A stretch of DNA of 64,000 nt. Origin: Streptosporangium oxazolinicum (GTDB lineage: Bacteria; Actinomycetota; Actinomycetes; Streptosporangiales; Streptosporangiaceae). The first letter of the stretch is position 1; every line of letters begins with the position of its first letter. Made by a program: the position numbers and the translations under genes. This document shows, one piece after another, positions 25,735 to 33,147 of the stretch. The DNA lies in assembly GCF_039537505.1 (NCBI RefSeq), contig NZ_BAABAQ010000001.1:744001-808000 (forward strand). The letters run 5' to 3'. Below the pieces are notes generated by a model. It was not told where the DNA came from and made no database searches. It saw only the letters and a program-made list of their open reading frames with translations.

Positions 25735-26889
25735 ATGACACAGGCCGTACGCCACGACTCGATGCGCGCCCGCAACCTCGGCGTGGTCCTCGGCGAGGTA
25801 CGCAGGAGCGGTCCGATCACCCGTGCGGCGCTGGCCGAGATCACCGGGCTGACCAAGACCACGGTGTCGAAGATGGTCGGCGACCTGATCGAGGCGGGCA
25901 TGGTCGCCGAGTCGGGCGCGCTCAGGGACGGCGAGCGGGGACGGCCCGGCACGGCCGTCGCGCTCAGCGGGCGGCGGGTCGCCGCGCTCGGCCTGGAGAT
26001 CAACGTCGACTACCTGTCCGCCTGCGTGGTCGACCTCACCCTCGCGGTGCGGCTCAGATATACACAGGCTGTGGACAACCGTAGGGCCTCGCCTGTGGAA
26101 ACCCTGTCTCACCTGGAAGAACTTGCCCACAGGGCTGTGGAGGAAGCGCGCGGGGAGGGCCTCTCCATCGCCGGATCGACCCTCGCGGTGCCCGGCCCCG
26201 TGGACGGAGGACTCGTCCACGCGGCCCCCAACCTCGGCTGGCACGACGTCCGCGTCTCCGACCTGCTGGGCTTCCCCGTCGAGCTGGACAACGAGGCCAA
26301 CCTCGCGGCCCTGGGCGAGCTCTGGTTCGGCTCCGTACCCGGCGACTTCCTGCACGTGTCGGGGGAGATCGGCGTCGGCGCGGGCCTGGTGGTCGGCGGG
26401 ACCCTGTTCCGCGGCGCCCGCGGCCTCGCCGGGGAGCTGGGACACGTGGTCGTCTCCCCCGACGGCCCGGCCTGCCGCTGCGGCGGCCGGGGGTGCCTGG
26501 AGCAGTACGCCGGGCAGGACGCGCTGCTGAGGGCCGCCGGACTCGCCGGGGTTCCCGAGTTGCTGGCGCACCTCCAGGCGGGCGAGCGGGGCTCCCTGGA
26601 AGCCTGTCAGCGCGCCGGACAGGCACTCGGCGTCGCCCTCACCTCGGCGGTGCACCTGATGGACCCGGGGACCATCGTGCTGGGCGGGGTGTTCGCCCCG
26701 CTGTTCCCGTGGATCCGGGATCCGGCGCACGAGACGATGACCTCCCGGCTGGGCGTGATGCGCCGCGCCGTCCCCGAACTCACCGTCTCGCGCCTCGGCG
26801 GCGACGCCGCCACCCTGGGCGCCGCCGGACAGGTCATCCACCGCGTCATCGCCAACCCCTGGAGCCACCTGGCCACGACACGACCCTGA
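25735..26889 (+). CDS. xylR: ROK family transcriptional regulator, xylose repressor
   Basis: A 384-residue ROK repressor. The N-terminal winged helix is ITRAALAEITGLTKTTVSKM (about residues 24-45). The sugar-kinase-like domain contains LDNEANLAALGE and GAGLVVGGTLFRGARGLAGE, and the ROK zinc motif is CRCGGRGCLEQYAG. Divergent placement from xylAB with a shared 79-bp control region indicates a xylose-responsive repressor. Its last residues (IANPWSHLAT) match a gene remnant at 32941-33006. Confidence 0.92.
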   Translation: MTQAVRHDSMRARNLGVVLGEVRRSGPITRAALAEITGLTKTTVSKMVGDLIEAGMVAESGALRDGERGRPGTAVALSGRRVAALGLEINVDYLSACVVDLTLAVRLRYTQAVDNRRASPVETLSHLEELAHRAVEEARGEGLSIAGSTLAVPGPVDGGLVHAAPNLGWHDVRVSDLLGFPVELDNEANLAALGELWFGSVPGDFLHVSGEIGVGAGLVVGGTLFRGARGLAGELGHVVVSPDGPACRCGGRGCLEQYAGQDALLRAAGLAGVPELLAHLQAGERGSLEACQRAGQALGVALTSAVHLMDPGTIVLGGVFAPLFPWIRDPAHETMTSRLGVMRRAVPELTVSRLGGDAATLGAAGQVIHRVIANPWSHLATTRP

Positions 26890-27259
26890 CCGCGCCGCCG
26901 CACCTCACTTGTCGCGACGGGAACGCTCTCATCCGGCTCGTACCTCGCGGCCCCTCCCCAGATCTCCTCAGGCAAGTCGTCGGCGCGGCTGGAGGATCGG
27001 CGGCGACGGTGTCATTAAGCGCGTGCCCGAGTCGGCCACTACGCACGACAAGCCGACTACGAACAGTGAAGATCGCCATCCACGGCTGAAGCACCAACCG
27101 CCGTGATCCTCAAGGCTGGCGACCGTCCACCGATTCCTTCGCCTCAGAGTCGGGCGCGGATGGTCAAAGGCGGGGCACAGAGAGACAAGGATTCGGCACC
27201 GTTTCGGAGGATGCTTAATTCAGAATTACCAAAGCAGCCCCAGGACAACGGAGAAGAAA
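26890..27259. other. Intergenic region upstream of the small secreted protein
   Basis: About 370 bp with no gene or clear structured element. The last 80 bp are AT-richer and carry the promoter and the GGAGAAGAAA ribosome site for the gene at 27260. Confidence 0.4.
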
Positions 27260-27550
27260 ATGAGAAAGAGCATTGCGAGAGCTGCAATAATTGCAACGTT
27301 CGCAGGAGCTTCACTCGCCGTCGCGGTAGCACCCGCATCCGCGGGTGCGAAGCCGAGCTGCGTATCGGTCAACGTGAAAAGCTTCAACAACATCACGATG
27401 ACCAATAACTGCTCGACGAGTCATCGCTTGAAGGTCGTTTGGAACAATGCCCGAGACTCCGGGTGCTTCACCGTCGCCGTCGGCGCCTCGAAAGACGTGA
27501 ACGCATACAACCAGCCCCTCGCCTCGTACGACAAGGTTGTTACCTGTTAG
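27260..27550 (+). CDS. Small secreted protein, tendamistat-like (alpha-amylase-inhibitor fold)
   Basis: A 96-residue exported protein. The signal peptide is residues 1-28 (MRKSIARAAIIATF..., ending ASA), and the mature part is about 68 residues with four cysteines. The Cys spacing and order (PSC, NNC, SGC, final VTC) and the LKVVWNNARDSGCFTVAVGA block resemble Streptomyces tendamistat, a disulphide-rich alpha-amylase inhibitor. The inhibitory WRY triad of tendamistat is absent, so amylase inhibition is doubtful. It has a paralog at 63167-63505. A terminator-like hairpin follows at 27601. Confidence 0.65.
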   Translation: MRKSIARAAIIATFAGASLAVAVAPASAGAKPSCVSVNVKSFNNITMTNNCSTSHRLKVVWNNARDSGCFTVAVGASKDVNAYNQPLASYDKVVTC

Positions 27551-27600
27551 GACTTTTGAGGAATTCGGATCCTCAGCGGGCCTCGTTGGCGGCGTGGTGA

Positions 27601-27619
27601 GCGCGACCTTTGGTCGCGC
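27601..27619. terminator. Hairpin after the tendamistat-like gene
   Basis: A perfect 8-bp stem, gcgcgacc and ggtcgcgc, around a three-base loop, 50 bp past the stop. It sits between convergent genes (27550 and 27667) and can serve both. Confidence 0.65.
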
Positions 27620-27666
27620 CCGGGGACGGCGGCACGGGAGGTGGGATCGCCGTGCCGCCGCGTCGT

Positions 27667-27996
27667 TCAGGGAGGGTCTGCCGGTTCGACGTAGTGCCTC
27701 CCGAGTCGTCCGGCGAGTTGGCGTGCGACCTGCGGTGCGTCGCTCGCCGGGGCGTGGTCGGCGGGTTCTTCCATGTGGACGGGCCCCCATGCGAAGAACT
27801 CGCCCTTGCGGTCGGTCCACACAGTCAGGTCGGCGCTGATCACCAGGCGGGGTTCGCCTTCGTCGTAGGAGATCTCCGGGTAGATCCGGTGGGTGTGTAG
27901 CTCGACGCGCAGAAGCTGCAGGGCGGTGACGGCGGCCGACCGCCAGGTGGCCGCGTTGAGCCGTCCGCTCACTGGCGTGCCGTGAGGCGGGAACAT
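27667..27996 (-). CDS. Hypothetical protein, last gene of four-gene operon
   Basis: A 109-residue soluble protein of unknown function. It reads MFPPHGTPVSGRLNAATWRS, then VELHTHRIYPEISYDEGEP, VISADLTVWTDRKGEFFAWG and a basic C-terminus. AAGGGA seven bases before ATG 27996 supports this start; the longer frame is Pro/Arg low-complexity. It overlaps the end of the gene at 27969-28361 by 28 bases. Similar small proteins occur in actinobacterial clusters next to XRE regulators, but I cannot name a family. Confidence 0.6.
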   Translation of the reverse strand: MFPPHGTPVSGRLNAATWRSAAVTALQLLRVELHTHRIYPEISYDEGEPRLVISADLTVWTDRKGEFFAWGPVHMEEPADHAPASDAPQVARQLAGRLGRHYVEPADPP

Positions 27997-28361
27997 GGCT
28001 GAGTCCCTTCGTGGGAGAGGCGTGGCCCTGGGACTCCTCCCGGTCGGCCTGGCGGCAGGCCGAGGGCGGGGAGGAGTTCCGGGGCCGCCGGGAGTGGCGG
28101 GCCCAGGCGACCGGCCGCACCGGGTGCGGGCGGCTGGTCGCCTGGGGGCCGGGTCCGCCACAGGTCGAGGTCTACCTGTTGCATGTGGTCCCACAGTTCG
28201 GCGGCGCTACTGGCGTGGAGGGTGCGGCACTGGGCCGGGTCGGTGCACTCCCATGCCTCGAACCGTCGGAAGCGCAGGCTCCAGATGACCCACCAGGTGG
28301 GTGCGTGTTCCTGTACCTGTTTGGCGGCGCGGGCCGCGTCGGCGTCAGCGCGGGACGACAT
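27969..28361 (-). CDS. Hypothetical protein, third gene of the operon
   Basis: A 130-residue protein. The first 70 residues look like a folded domain (APTWWVIWSLRFRRFEAWEC, TLHASSAAELWDHMQQVDLD) and the rest is Pro/Gly-rich. Its start lies inside the previous gene (17-base overlap) and its end overlaps the next gene. No family is recognised. Codon use is normal for the window. Confidence 0.55.
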   Translation of the reverse strand: MSSRADADAARAAKQVQEHAPTWWVIWSLRFRRFEAWECTDPAQCRTLHASSAAELWDHMQQVDLDLWRTRPPGDQPPAPGAAGRLGPPLPAAPELLPALGLPPGRPGGVPGPRLSHEGTQPCSRLTARQ

Positions 28362-28800
28362 GGTCGGCCGTGAGGGTGTCGGCCAGCAGCGGCAGTTCGC
28401 TTTCCAGGATGCTGGCGGCGGGACGGGTACGCAGGATCCGGTAGTGCTCGGCGAGCTGCTCGGCGGCGGCGGGCAGTGTCAGCGCGGAGCTGAGCACGGG
28501 TGCGCCGGAGTCGCTGAGTTCGGGGCCGGTCCACCAGAACCTCTCGCCGTCGGTGTAGGCCAGCAGCCCGTAGTAGAGGGACACGATGGCGTTGCCGGAG
28601 CGAAGCTCGTGCACGTCAGCCTCGATGCCGTACACCTCGCTGAGCACGAGGGTCAGGTCTCTGGCCCGCGTGACGGCCTGCCCCTCGGGCGGCTGCTCGA
28701 TGGTCGGCTCGGTGACGGGCTGCGCGGCGGCGTTCGCCTGAAAAGCGTGACTGTCGCCGCGCCTGCTCATGGGGTTGCCCTGCGGCGGGGGCGCGTTCAT
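28345..28800 (-). CDS. Hypothetical protein, second gene of the operon
   Basis: A 151-residue protein with a flexible N-terminus to about residue 45, then a domain with LTLVLSEVYGIEADVHELRS, GLLAYTDGERFWWTGPELSD and a helical end. ATG 28800 overlaps the stop of the first gene by four bases; ATG 28770 is an alternative start. No membrane segment or known motif is seen. Function unknown. Confidence 0.55.
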   Translation of the reverse strand: MNAPPPQGNPMSRRGDSHAFQANAAAQPVTEPTIEQPPEGQAVTRARDLTLVLSEVYGIEADVHELRSGNAIVSLYYGLLAYTDGERFWWTGPELSDSGAPVLSSALTLPAAAEQLAEHYRILRTRPAASILESELPLLADTLTADHVVPR

Positions 28801-29468
28801 GCCGCCGCCACCTGCCAGTAGGGCTGGTGCCGTCGGGGCGGAGGGGTGTCCGGGGAGTGGCCCCGGTCGGGGGCGACGGCGGGCCCCGGCCGGAGAGTCT
28901 GGTGATTGAGGGGGTTCGGCAGGAGGGTGAGCGGCGGCCAGGCGGCCTGCTGGCTCGTGCTCGGAGGCGTGCCGCCGTGCGCGCGGGCCGTGGTGCGGGC
29001 CCGGCGACGGGAGAGCGAATCACGGGCGAGCGTCAGGCGGGCCGCGCGGTTCTCCCGCGGTTCGACCGGGCGGGGCGTCGGGCGTCGGCTGTCGTCACGT
29101 CGAGTCGGCGCGGCGGCGGGCCGTACAGCCGGGCGGGGCATCCGCTTGGGCAGCGACTCCGCGGGCGCGGCCGGGGCCGACGCGGGCGACTCGGGGCGGC
29201 GCTGTGCGGGCACCAGGGGGATGGCTTCGACGGGTGCCTCGTCGGCGGTCGGCAGGAAGATGCCGAGGCGGCGGGCCTCCAGGCGGACGGCCATCAGCTC
29301 GGCCGACGGCTGCGCGTACTCGTGGTCGGCGGCCAGGCCGGGGCAGCCGTGCGCGTAGGGGGCGTGCCCGCAGACGGCGCAACCCATCGGCAGGGGTGGG
29401 CTTTCAGCGAAGCAGCCGCAGCCGTTCGCCGTGATCCGGCCGAGAACCGGAGCATTAGGGTTGTTCAC
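28797..29468 (-). CDS. Hypothetical Cys-rich protein, first gene of the operon
   Basis: A 223-residue protein from a GTG start. The N-terminal 55 residues contain a probable zinc-binding cluster: CGCF, CAVCGHAPYAHGCPG and a nearby His. A short helical segment follows (ELMAVRLEARRLGIFLP, about residues 57-73), then more than 130 residues of Arg/Pro/Thr-rich disordered sequence. It heads four overlapping genes divergent from the XRE/TPR regulator. The family is unknown; a nucleic-acid or protein-binding zinc ribbon is the most that can be inferred. Confidence 0.55.
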   Translation of the reverse strand: MNNPNAPVLGRITANGCGCFAESPPLPMGCAVCGHAPYAHGCPGLAADHEYAQPSAELMAVRLEARRLGIFLPTADEAPVEAIPLVPAQRRPESPASAPAAPAESLPKRMPRPAVRPAAAPTRRDDSRRPTPRPVEPRENRAARLTLARDSLSRRRARTTARAHGGTPPSTSQQAAWPPLTLLPNPLNHQTLRPGPAVAPDRGHSPDTPPPRRHQPYWQVAAA

Positions 29469-29493
29469 GGGTCAGGAGTCCCTTCCTGATCGA

Positions 29494-29530
29494 GGGACCC
29501 GTCCGGCGTTGCGATCGCCTGGCGGGTCCC
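29494..29530 (-). promoter_or_regulatory. Leader hairpin upstream of the four-gene operon
   Basis: An 8-bp perfect stem, gggacccg (29494-29501) with cgggtccc (29523-29530), with a 21-base loop. It ends 26 bases before the GTG start of the Cys-rich gene. It could be a 5'-UTR regulatory structure; there is no supporting evidence beyond pairing. Confidence 0.3.
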
Positions 29531-29562
29531 GCCTTTTCATGGGGACTCCATGAGAACGCTGC

Positions 29563-29575
29563 GTGATCGCATCAC
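29563..29575. promoter_or_regulatory. Palindrome GTGATCGCATCAC in the divergent control region
   Basis: A perfect 5-bp dyad with a three-base centre, midway between the XRE/TPR regulator and the four-gene operon. A second dyad, CATGGGGACTCCATG, is at 29538-29552. These are the natural candidates for the XRE protein's operator. Confidence 0.45.
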
Positions 29576-29640
29576 AACAGTGGATACTTTGGATGAGGGC
29601 GGATATCCCTCTGCATCCCCTGTGCCCTTGAGGTGCGCGC

Positions 29641-30942
29641 ATGAATGATCTTCCTGTGTGGGCTGTCAGGTTGCGCCATGAGCGGCGGTCGCGGAAATGG
29701 TCCCCGAAGTATGTGGCCCGGCAACTGATCGATGCGGCAAGTGGTCGCATCCGGGCACATATGCCGACTCACGAATCGTTGGCCCGCATGGTCCGCACAT
29801 GGGAGGCCGGTAAGCATCGGCCGAGCGAACCTTACCCGCAGCTGCTTGCGCAGATCTTCGGGGTCACCGAGGAAGAATTGTTCGCCGATCCACCGAATGC
29901 CACCGACTCAGGAGAAGCGCCCGAGGGTACTCTCAGCTGGAAGGCGCCGGATGGAGACAACGACATGGAACGCCGACGACTTTTGCAGATTGCCGCAGCC
30001 AGTGCCGGGATTGGGATCCTCGGCGTTTCCGGTGAGCCGGTTCGCCAGCTTCTCGACCTGTCCCTCAGCCACGATTTCCGCAGCGGCGAAGAATGGGAGA
30101 TGTCCTGCGACGATCACCTGCACGCGCTTCGGACCCGGCCTCCCGCGCAGGTGGTGGCCGATCTCGTCATTGATTTGCACCTCCTGCGGCGGCAGATGGA
30201 GACATCCTCTCCCGCTGAGGTGACAGGGTTGCAACGGGTCTTGGCCGCACTCTCCGCTGTTCACGGCAACGCACTGACCCGGATGGGCGACCACGGGGCC
30301 GCTGTCCGCTGGTGGCACACGGCCCGTCACGCGGCCGACGCCTCCGGGGATCGGGAGGTGCGCCTGCTGGTCCGGGGCGAGGAGGCAGGCACGGGCCTCT
30401 ACGGACAGCGCACGCCCGAAACGGTCCTCCGTCTTGTCCGAAACGCCGAGCGGATCGCCGGTGGACCCTCCGTCGACCTGCTGACCACACAGGCGAAGGC
30501 CCTCTCCATGCTCGGCAAACACGAGGAGGCGCGCGAGACACTGAACGCTCTCGTCGACCTGGCGGCGAAGGGCGCCACCGGAGACTCGATCGGCTTTTGG
30601 AAAGAGAACCAGATCTACTTCGCCGAGAGCTGGGTTCACGCCAGCGCGGGTGACGAAGACAAGGCGGCCACAGCTCGGGAGAATGTGCTCAGGCTGACCG
30701 GCGACTACCAGTACGGAGCCAACATCATGCTCCATGAGGCGCTCTGCACGGTCGTCAGGGGAGGCATCGACGAGGGGGTACGACGCGCGGCAACGGTGAT
30801 CGACGCTCTTTCACCCGCCTATCGCAGCCGCTACATCCTGGAAACCGGGCAGATGCTGCTGCGTGCCGTACCTCATGACCAGCAGAACCGCCCGACTATC
30901 GGAGAGTTTCGTGAAGTTCTGGCCATCGAGGCCGCGACGTAG
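29641..30942 (+). CDS. XRE-family regulator with TPR-like C-terminal domain
   Basis: A 433-residue regulator. The N-terminal helix-turn-helix spans about residues 8-80 (LRHERRSRKWSPKYVARQLI through VRTWEAGKHRPSEPYPQLLA). An ERRRLLQIAAASAGIGILG segment follows at about residues 103-121, and then helical TPR-like repeats. This layout is common in streptomycete regulators that may sense peptides or partner proteins. It is divergent from the four-gene unknown operon. The downstream UTRA gene is 251 bp away, so it is probably monocistronic. Confidence 0.85.
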   Translation: MNDLPVWAVRLRHERRSRKWSPKYVARQLIDAASGRIRAHMPTHESLARMVRTWEAGKHRPSEPYPQLLAQIFGVTEEELFADPPNATDSGEAPEGTLSWKAPDGDNDMERRRLLQIAAASAGIGILGVSGEPVRQLLDLSLSHDFRSGEEWEMSCDDHLHALRTRPPAQVVADLVIDLHLLRRQMETSSPAEVTGLQRVLAALSAVHGNALTRMGDHGAAVRWWHTARHAADASGDREVRLLVRGEEAGTGLYGQRTPETVLRLVRNAERIAGGPSVDLLTTQAKALSMLGKHEEARETLNALVDLAAKGATGDSIGFWKENQIYFAESWVHASAGDEDKAATARENVLRLTGDYQYGANIMLHEALCTVVRGGIDEGVRRAATVIDALSPAYRSRYILETGQMLLRAVPHDQQNRPTIGEFREVLAIEAAT

Positions 30943-31193
30943 TTCCCAGCGGACGACTTCCACCGTACGGGTTCGATGACAAAAGACCTCTGCTTCGAGG
31001 GGCTTTGATACGAGCTGTTCGGTTATGCGATGTGCTCGATTCTGATCACCAGGGAGATGCCAAGCGCCCGGCCGAGGCGGCTGACGAGCGAATGCCTGAG
31101 CACCTGCCGTCCAGAAGCGTTCGATCAAGGGATGGGAAGAGGGAGACAGAAATCCATGAATGACGTCTTTCCTGTCCAATCGTTCGGCACGGC
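30943..31193. other. Intergenic region; possible 26-residue peptide on the minus strand
   Basis: This 251-bp gap separates the XRE regulator from the UTRA protein. On the minus strand 31103-31023 could encode a 26-residue peptide from GTG (LRHSLVSRLGRALGISLVIR then IEHIA). It looks more protein-like than its surroundings but has only a weak ribosome site. It may be the remnant of a lost gene. Confidence 0.2.
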
Positions 31194-31790
31194 ATGATGC
31201 GGCTGCGCAGACCGCGCGGAAACCTGGTGAAACGAAACGTCGCCACCGACGGTCCCGGCTATTCCTTCCCGTCGGCCTCCGCCCAGGAGGTCTGGAAGCA
31301 CCACATTCCGCCGACCGCGTCCGTCGAGCCTCTGACCGATCCACGGATCGCGAAACTGCTGGGTGTTCCTGCGGGCAGTCCGGTGATGCGCCGGTTCCGG
31401 GTCACCGGCCCCGAGTCGGAGCCCCCGTTCCAGATCAACATCTCGTGGATCCACCCGCGCGGTGTCACCGACGCTCCCGAGGTCGATGCCCAGGCTCCCA
31501 GCCCAGGTGACTGGCTGTACCGGCTGGAGAGGGCGGGCCACTGGCCCATCAGCTGGATGGAGATCCACAGGGCGCGGATGCCGACCAGGGACGAGGCCGG
31601 TCTGCTGGAGATCCCCACCAGCCTGCCCGTACTGGAGATCGTGCGTGTGGGCACCTCCGGAGGCGACGGCCAGCCGATAGAGGTGACCGAGTACATCGTG
31701 GCCGGGGATCGCGTCGAAACCGTGCACGTTCTCCACCGCGACGAATCCGCACAGGCCCCATGGCCCGACGACACCGAGACAGGCGGATGA
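31194..31790 (+). CDS. UTRA-domain protein, GntR/HutC-type effector domain without a DNA-binding domain
   Basis: A 198-residue protein corresponding to the effector-binding (UTRA) half of a GntR/HutC regulator. It has SASAQEVWKHHIPPTASVEP, LLGVPAGSPVMRRFRVTG and LPVLEIVRVGTSGGDGQPIE then VTEYIV. HutC-type proteins normally begin with a winged helix of about 70 residues; here the frame starts just before the UTRA fold and an in-frame TGA at 31161 blocks an upstream extension. It is therefore either a decayed regulator or a stand-alone ligand-binding protein. The PP2C gene follows after 4 bp, so both are likely cotranscribed. Confidence 0.7.
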   Translation: MMRLRRPRGNLVKRNVATDGPGYSFPSASAQEVWKHHIPPTASVEPLTDPRIAKLLGVPAGSPVMRRFRVTGPESEPPFQINISWIHPRGVTDAPEVDAQAPSPGDWLYRLERAGHWPISWMEIHRARMPTRDEAGLLEIPTSLPVLEIVRVGTSGGDGQPIEVTEYIVAGDRVETVHVLHRDESAQAPWPDDTETGG

Positions 31791-31794
31791 ACGA

Positions 31795-32526
31795 ATGCCC
31801 CTCACCGTCGAAGCCGCCGCCCGCACCCACATCGGGCTCGTACGCCGACGCAACGAGGACGCCGTCTACGCGGGCCGCCACCTGTTCGCCGTCGCTGACG
31901 GTCTCGGCGGCCACACCTCCGGCGATCTCGCCAGCACCACCGTGATCGAAGCCCTGCGGCCCCATGACCGCCAAGTCGACCCGGCGGATCTGTCCGCCGT
32001 TTTGGGGCGAGCGGTCTATGAGGCCAATCAGGCCCTACGGCGTAGGACCGAGATCGAACCCGAGCTGGCGGGCATGGGCACCACACTGGTGGCGCTGCTG
32101 TGGTCCGGGACGAGGGCGGTCCTGGCGAACGTGGGCGACTCCCGCGCCTACCTGCGACACGACACCGACGGGCCCTCGGAGATCGTCCAGATCACCGAGG
32201 ACCACACCTACGGGAACCTGGTAGCCGACGCCGACAACGTGCCGAACCTGCCCGGACGCATCTCCCGCTTCCTCGACGGCCGGGCCGACGGCCGCTCCCC
32301 AGACCTCACCATCCGGGCACTCCACTCCGGCGACCGGTTCCTGCTGTGCTCAGACGGGCTGAGCTCGGCCGTTCCCAATGAGCTCATCCGAGACACTCTG
32401 CGCTCGTCGAACGATCCGGAGGAAGCAGTCGATCGCCTCGTCACACTGGCCATCGACCACGGCGGCCCCGACAACATCAGCGCGATCGTCATCGATGTAG
32501 CGGGTATCCGCGACAGCGATTCCTGA
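31795..32526 (+). CDS. PP2C-family protein serine/threonine phosphatase
   Basis: A 243-residue soluble PP2C (PppL/PstP-like) phosphatase removing phosphate from Ser/Thr in proteins. The metal-binding and core motifs are all present: RRRNEDAVYAG, VADGLGGHTSGD, GMGTTLVALL, NVGDSRAYLR, LLCSDGLSS and GGPDNISAIVID. No membrane segment or kinase partner is coded beside it. It is probably translated with the UTRA gene upstream (4-bp gap) and the pterin dehydratase 13 bp downstream. Confidence 0.92.
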   Translation: MPLTVEAAARTHIGLVRRRNEDAVYAGRHLFAVADGLGGHTSGDLASTTVIEALRPHDRQVDPADLSAVLGRAVYEANQALRRRTEIEPELAGMGTTLVALLWSGTRAVLANVGDSRAYLRHDTDGPSEIVQITEDHTYGNLVADADNVPNLPGRISRFLDGRADGRSPDLTIRALHSGDRFLLCSDGLSSAVPNELIRDTLRSSNDPEEAVDRLVTLAIDHGGPDNISAIVIDVAGIRDSDS

Positions 32527-32539
32527 AGCGGGGATACCG

Positions 32540-32848
32540 ATGCCTCCTCAGCCGTTGTCCGAAGAGCAGGTCGTCGCCCGTCTGGCCGAGTTACCGGGAT
32601 GGGAGCGTGAAGGGCAGGTCATAGCCCGGACGTTCAAGCACACCTACCACGAGTGCGTCCACCTGGCCGTGTACGTCGCGGCCAAGGCCCGCGAGGTCGG
32701 CCACCACCCTGATATCCACATCACCTGGCAGCGGATCCGGTTCGCGATCACCACTCACGACGCCGGAAACCGCCTCACGGCCAAGGACTTCGAACTCGCC
32801 CGCCACATCGACGCGATCGCCACCGGCCACGGCGCCGAAGCGATCTGA
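32540..32848 (+). CDS. 4a-hydroxytetrahydrobiopterin dehydratase (PCD/DCoH family)
   Basis: A 102-residue pterin-4a-carbinolamine dehydratase. PLSEEQVVARLAELPGWERE is the typical opening, and VGHHPDIHITW carries the active-site histidines, ending with LTAKDFELARHIDAIA. The family recycles tetrahydrobiopterin after aromatic hydroxylation. No hydroxylase is nearby, and many actinobacteria carry PCD genes of uncertain use. It is the third gene in the UTRA-PP2C-PCD run. Confidence 0.92.
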   Translation: MPPQPLSEEQVVARLAELPGWEREGQVIARTFKHTYHECVHLAVYVAAKAREVGHHPDIHITWQRIRFAITTHDAGNRLTAKDFELARHIDAIATGHGAEAI

Positions 32849-32940
32849 ACGCACGTCCGGAGCAAGAAAGGTCAGCGCCCCTCCCACGTCCGTCCTGTGA
32901 GCGCGTCCCCCAAGGTCACAACGGGTTCGAGGTAGGGAGG

Positions 32941-33006
32941 AGCGCGGCGCAGATCTCGCGGGTCATCGCCGACCCTTGGAGCCACCTGGCCACGGCACAG
33001 GCCTGA
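32941..33006 (+). pseudogene. C-terminal remnant of a ROK-family regulator
   Basis: This 66-bp stretch translates to SAAQISRVIADPWSHLATAQ followed by Ala and a stop. It matches the end of the xylR-type protein at 25735-26889 (AAGQVIHRVIANPWSHLATT). The DNA also matches closely around the stop codon (ggagccacctggccacg, then cctgaccgcg). Nothing upstream continues the protein, so it is the tail of a lost ROK gene or of a duplicated segment. Confidence 0.65.
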
Positions 33007-33147
33007 CCGCGATGGCCGAACGGCCGATGGATGGGGAGAGGCTCTCGTCCGCAGGCATCACACCGGTATCGCCATCGCGGACGATCTTCCTCGCGACCCG
33101 CGCTCCTACGCTTCTGAGTGACCTGGAGAACGACGTACGGAGCAGAG

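Noticed and set aside
27667..30942. Integrated mobile element carrying the unknown operon
   Set aside because: No integrase, relaxase, replication gene, tRNA or attachment repeats were found around it.
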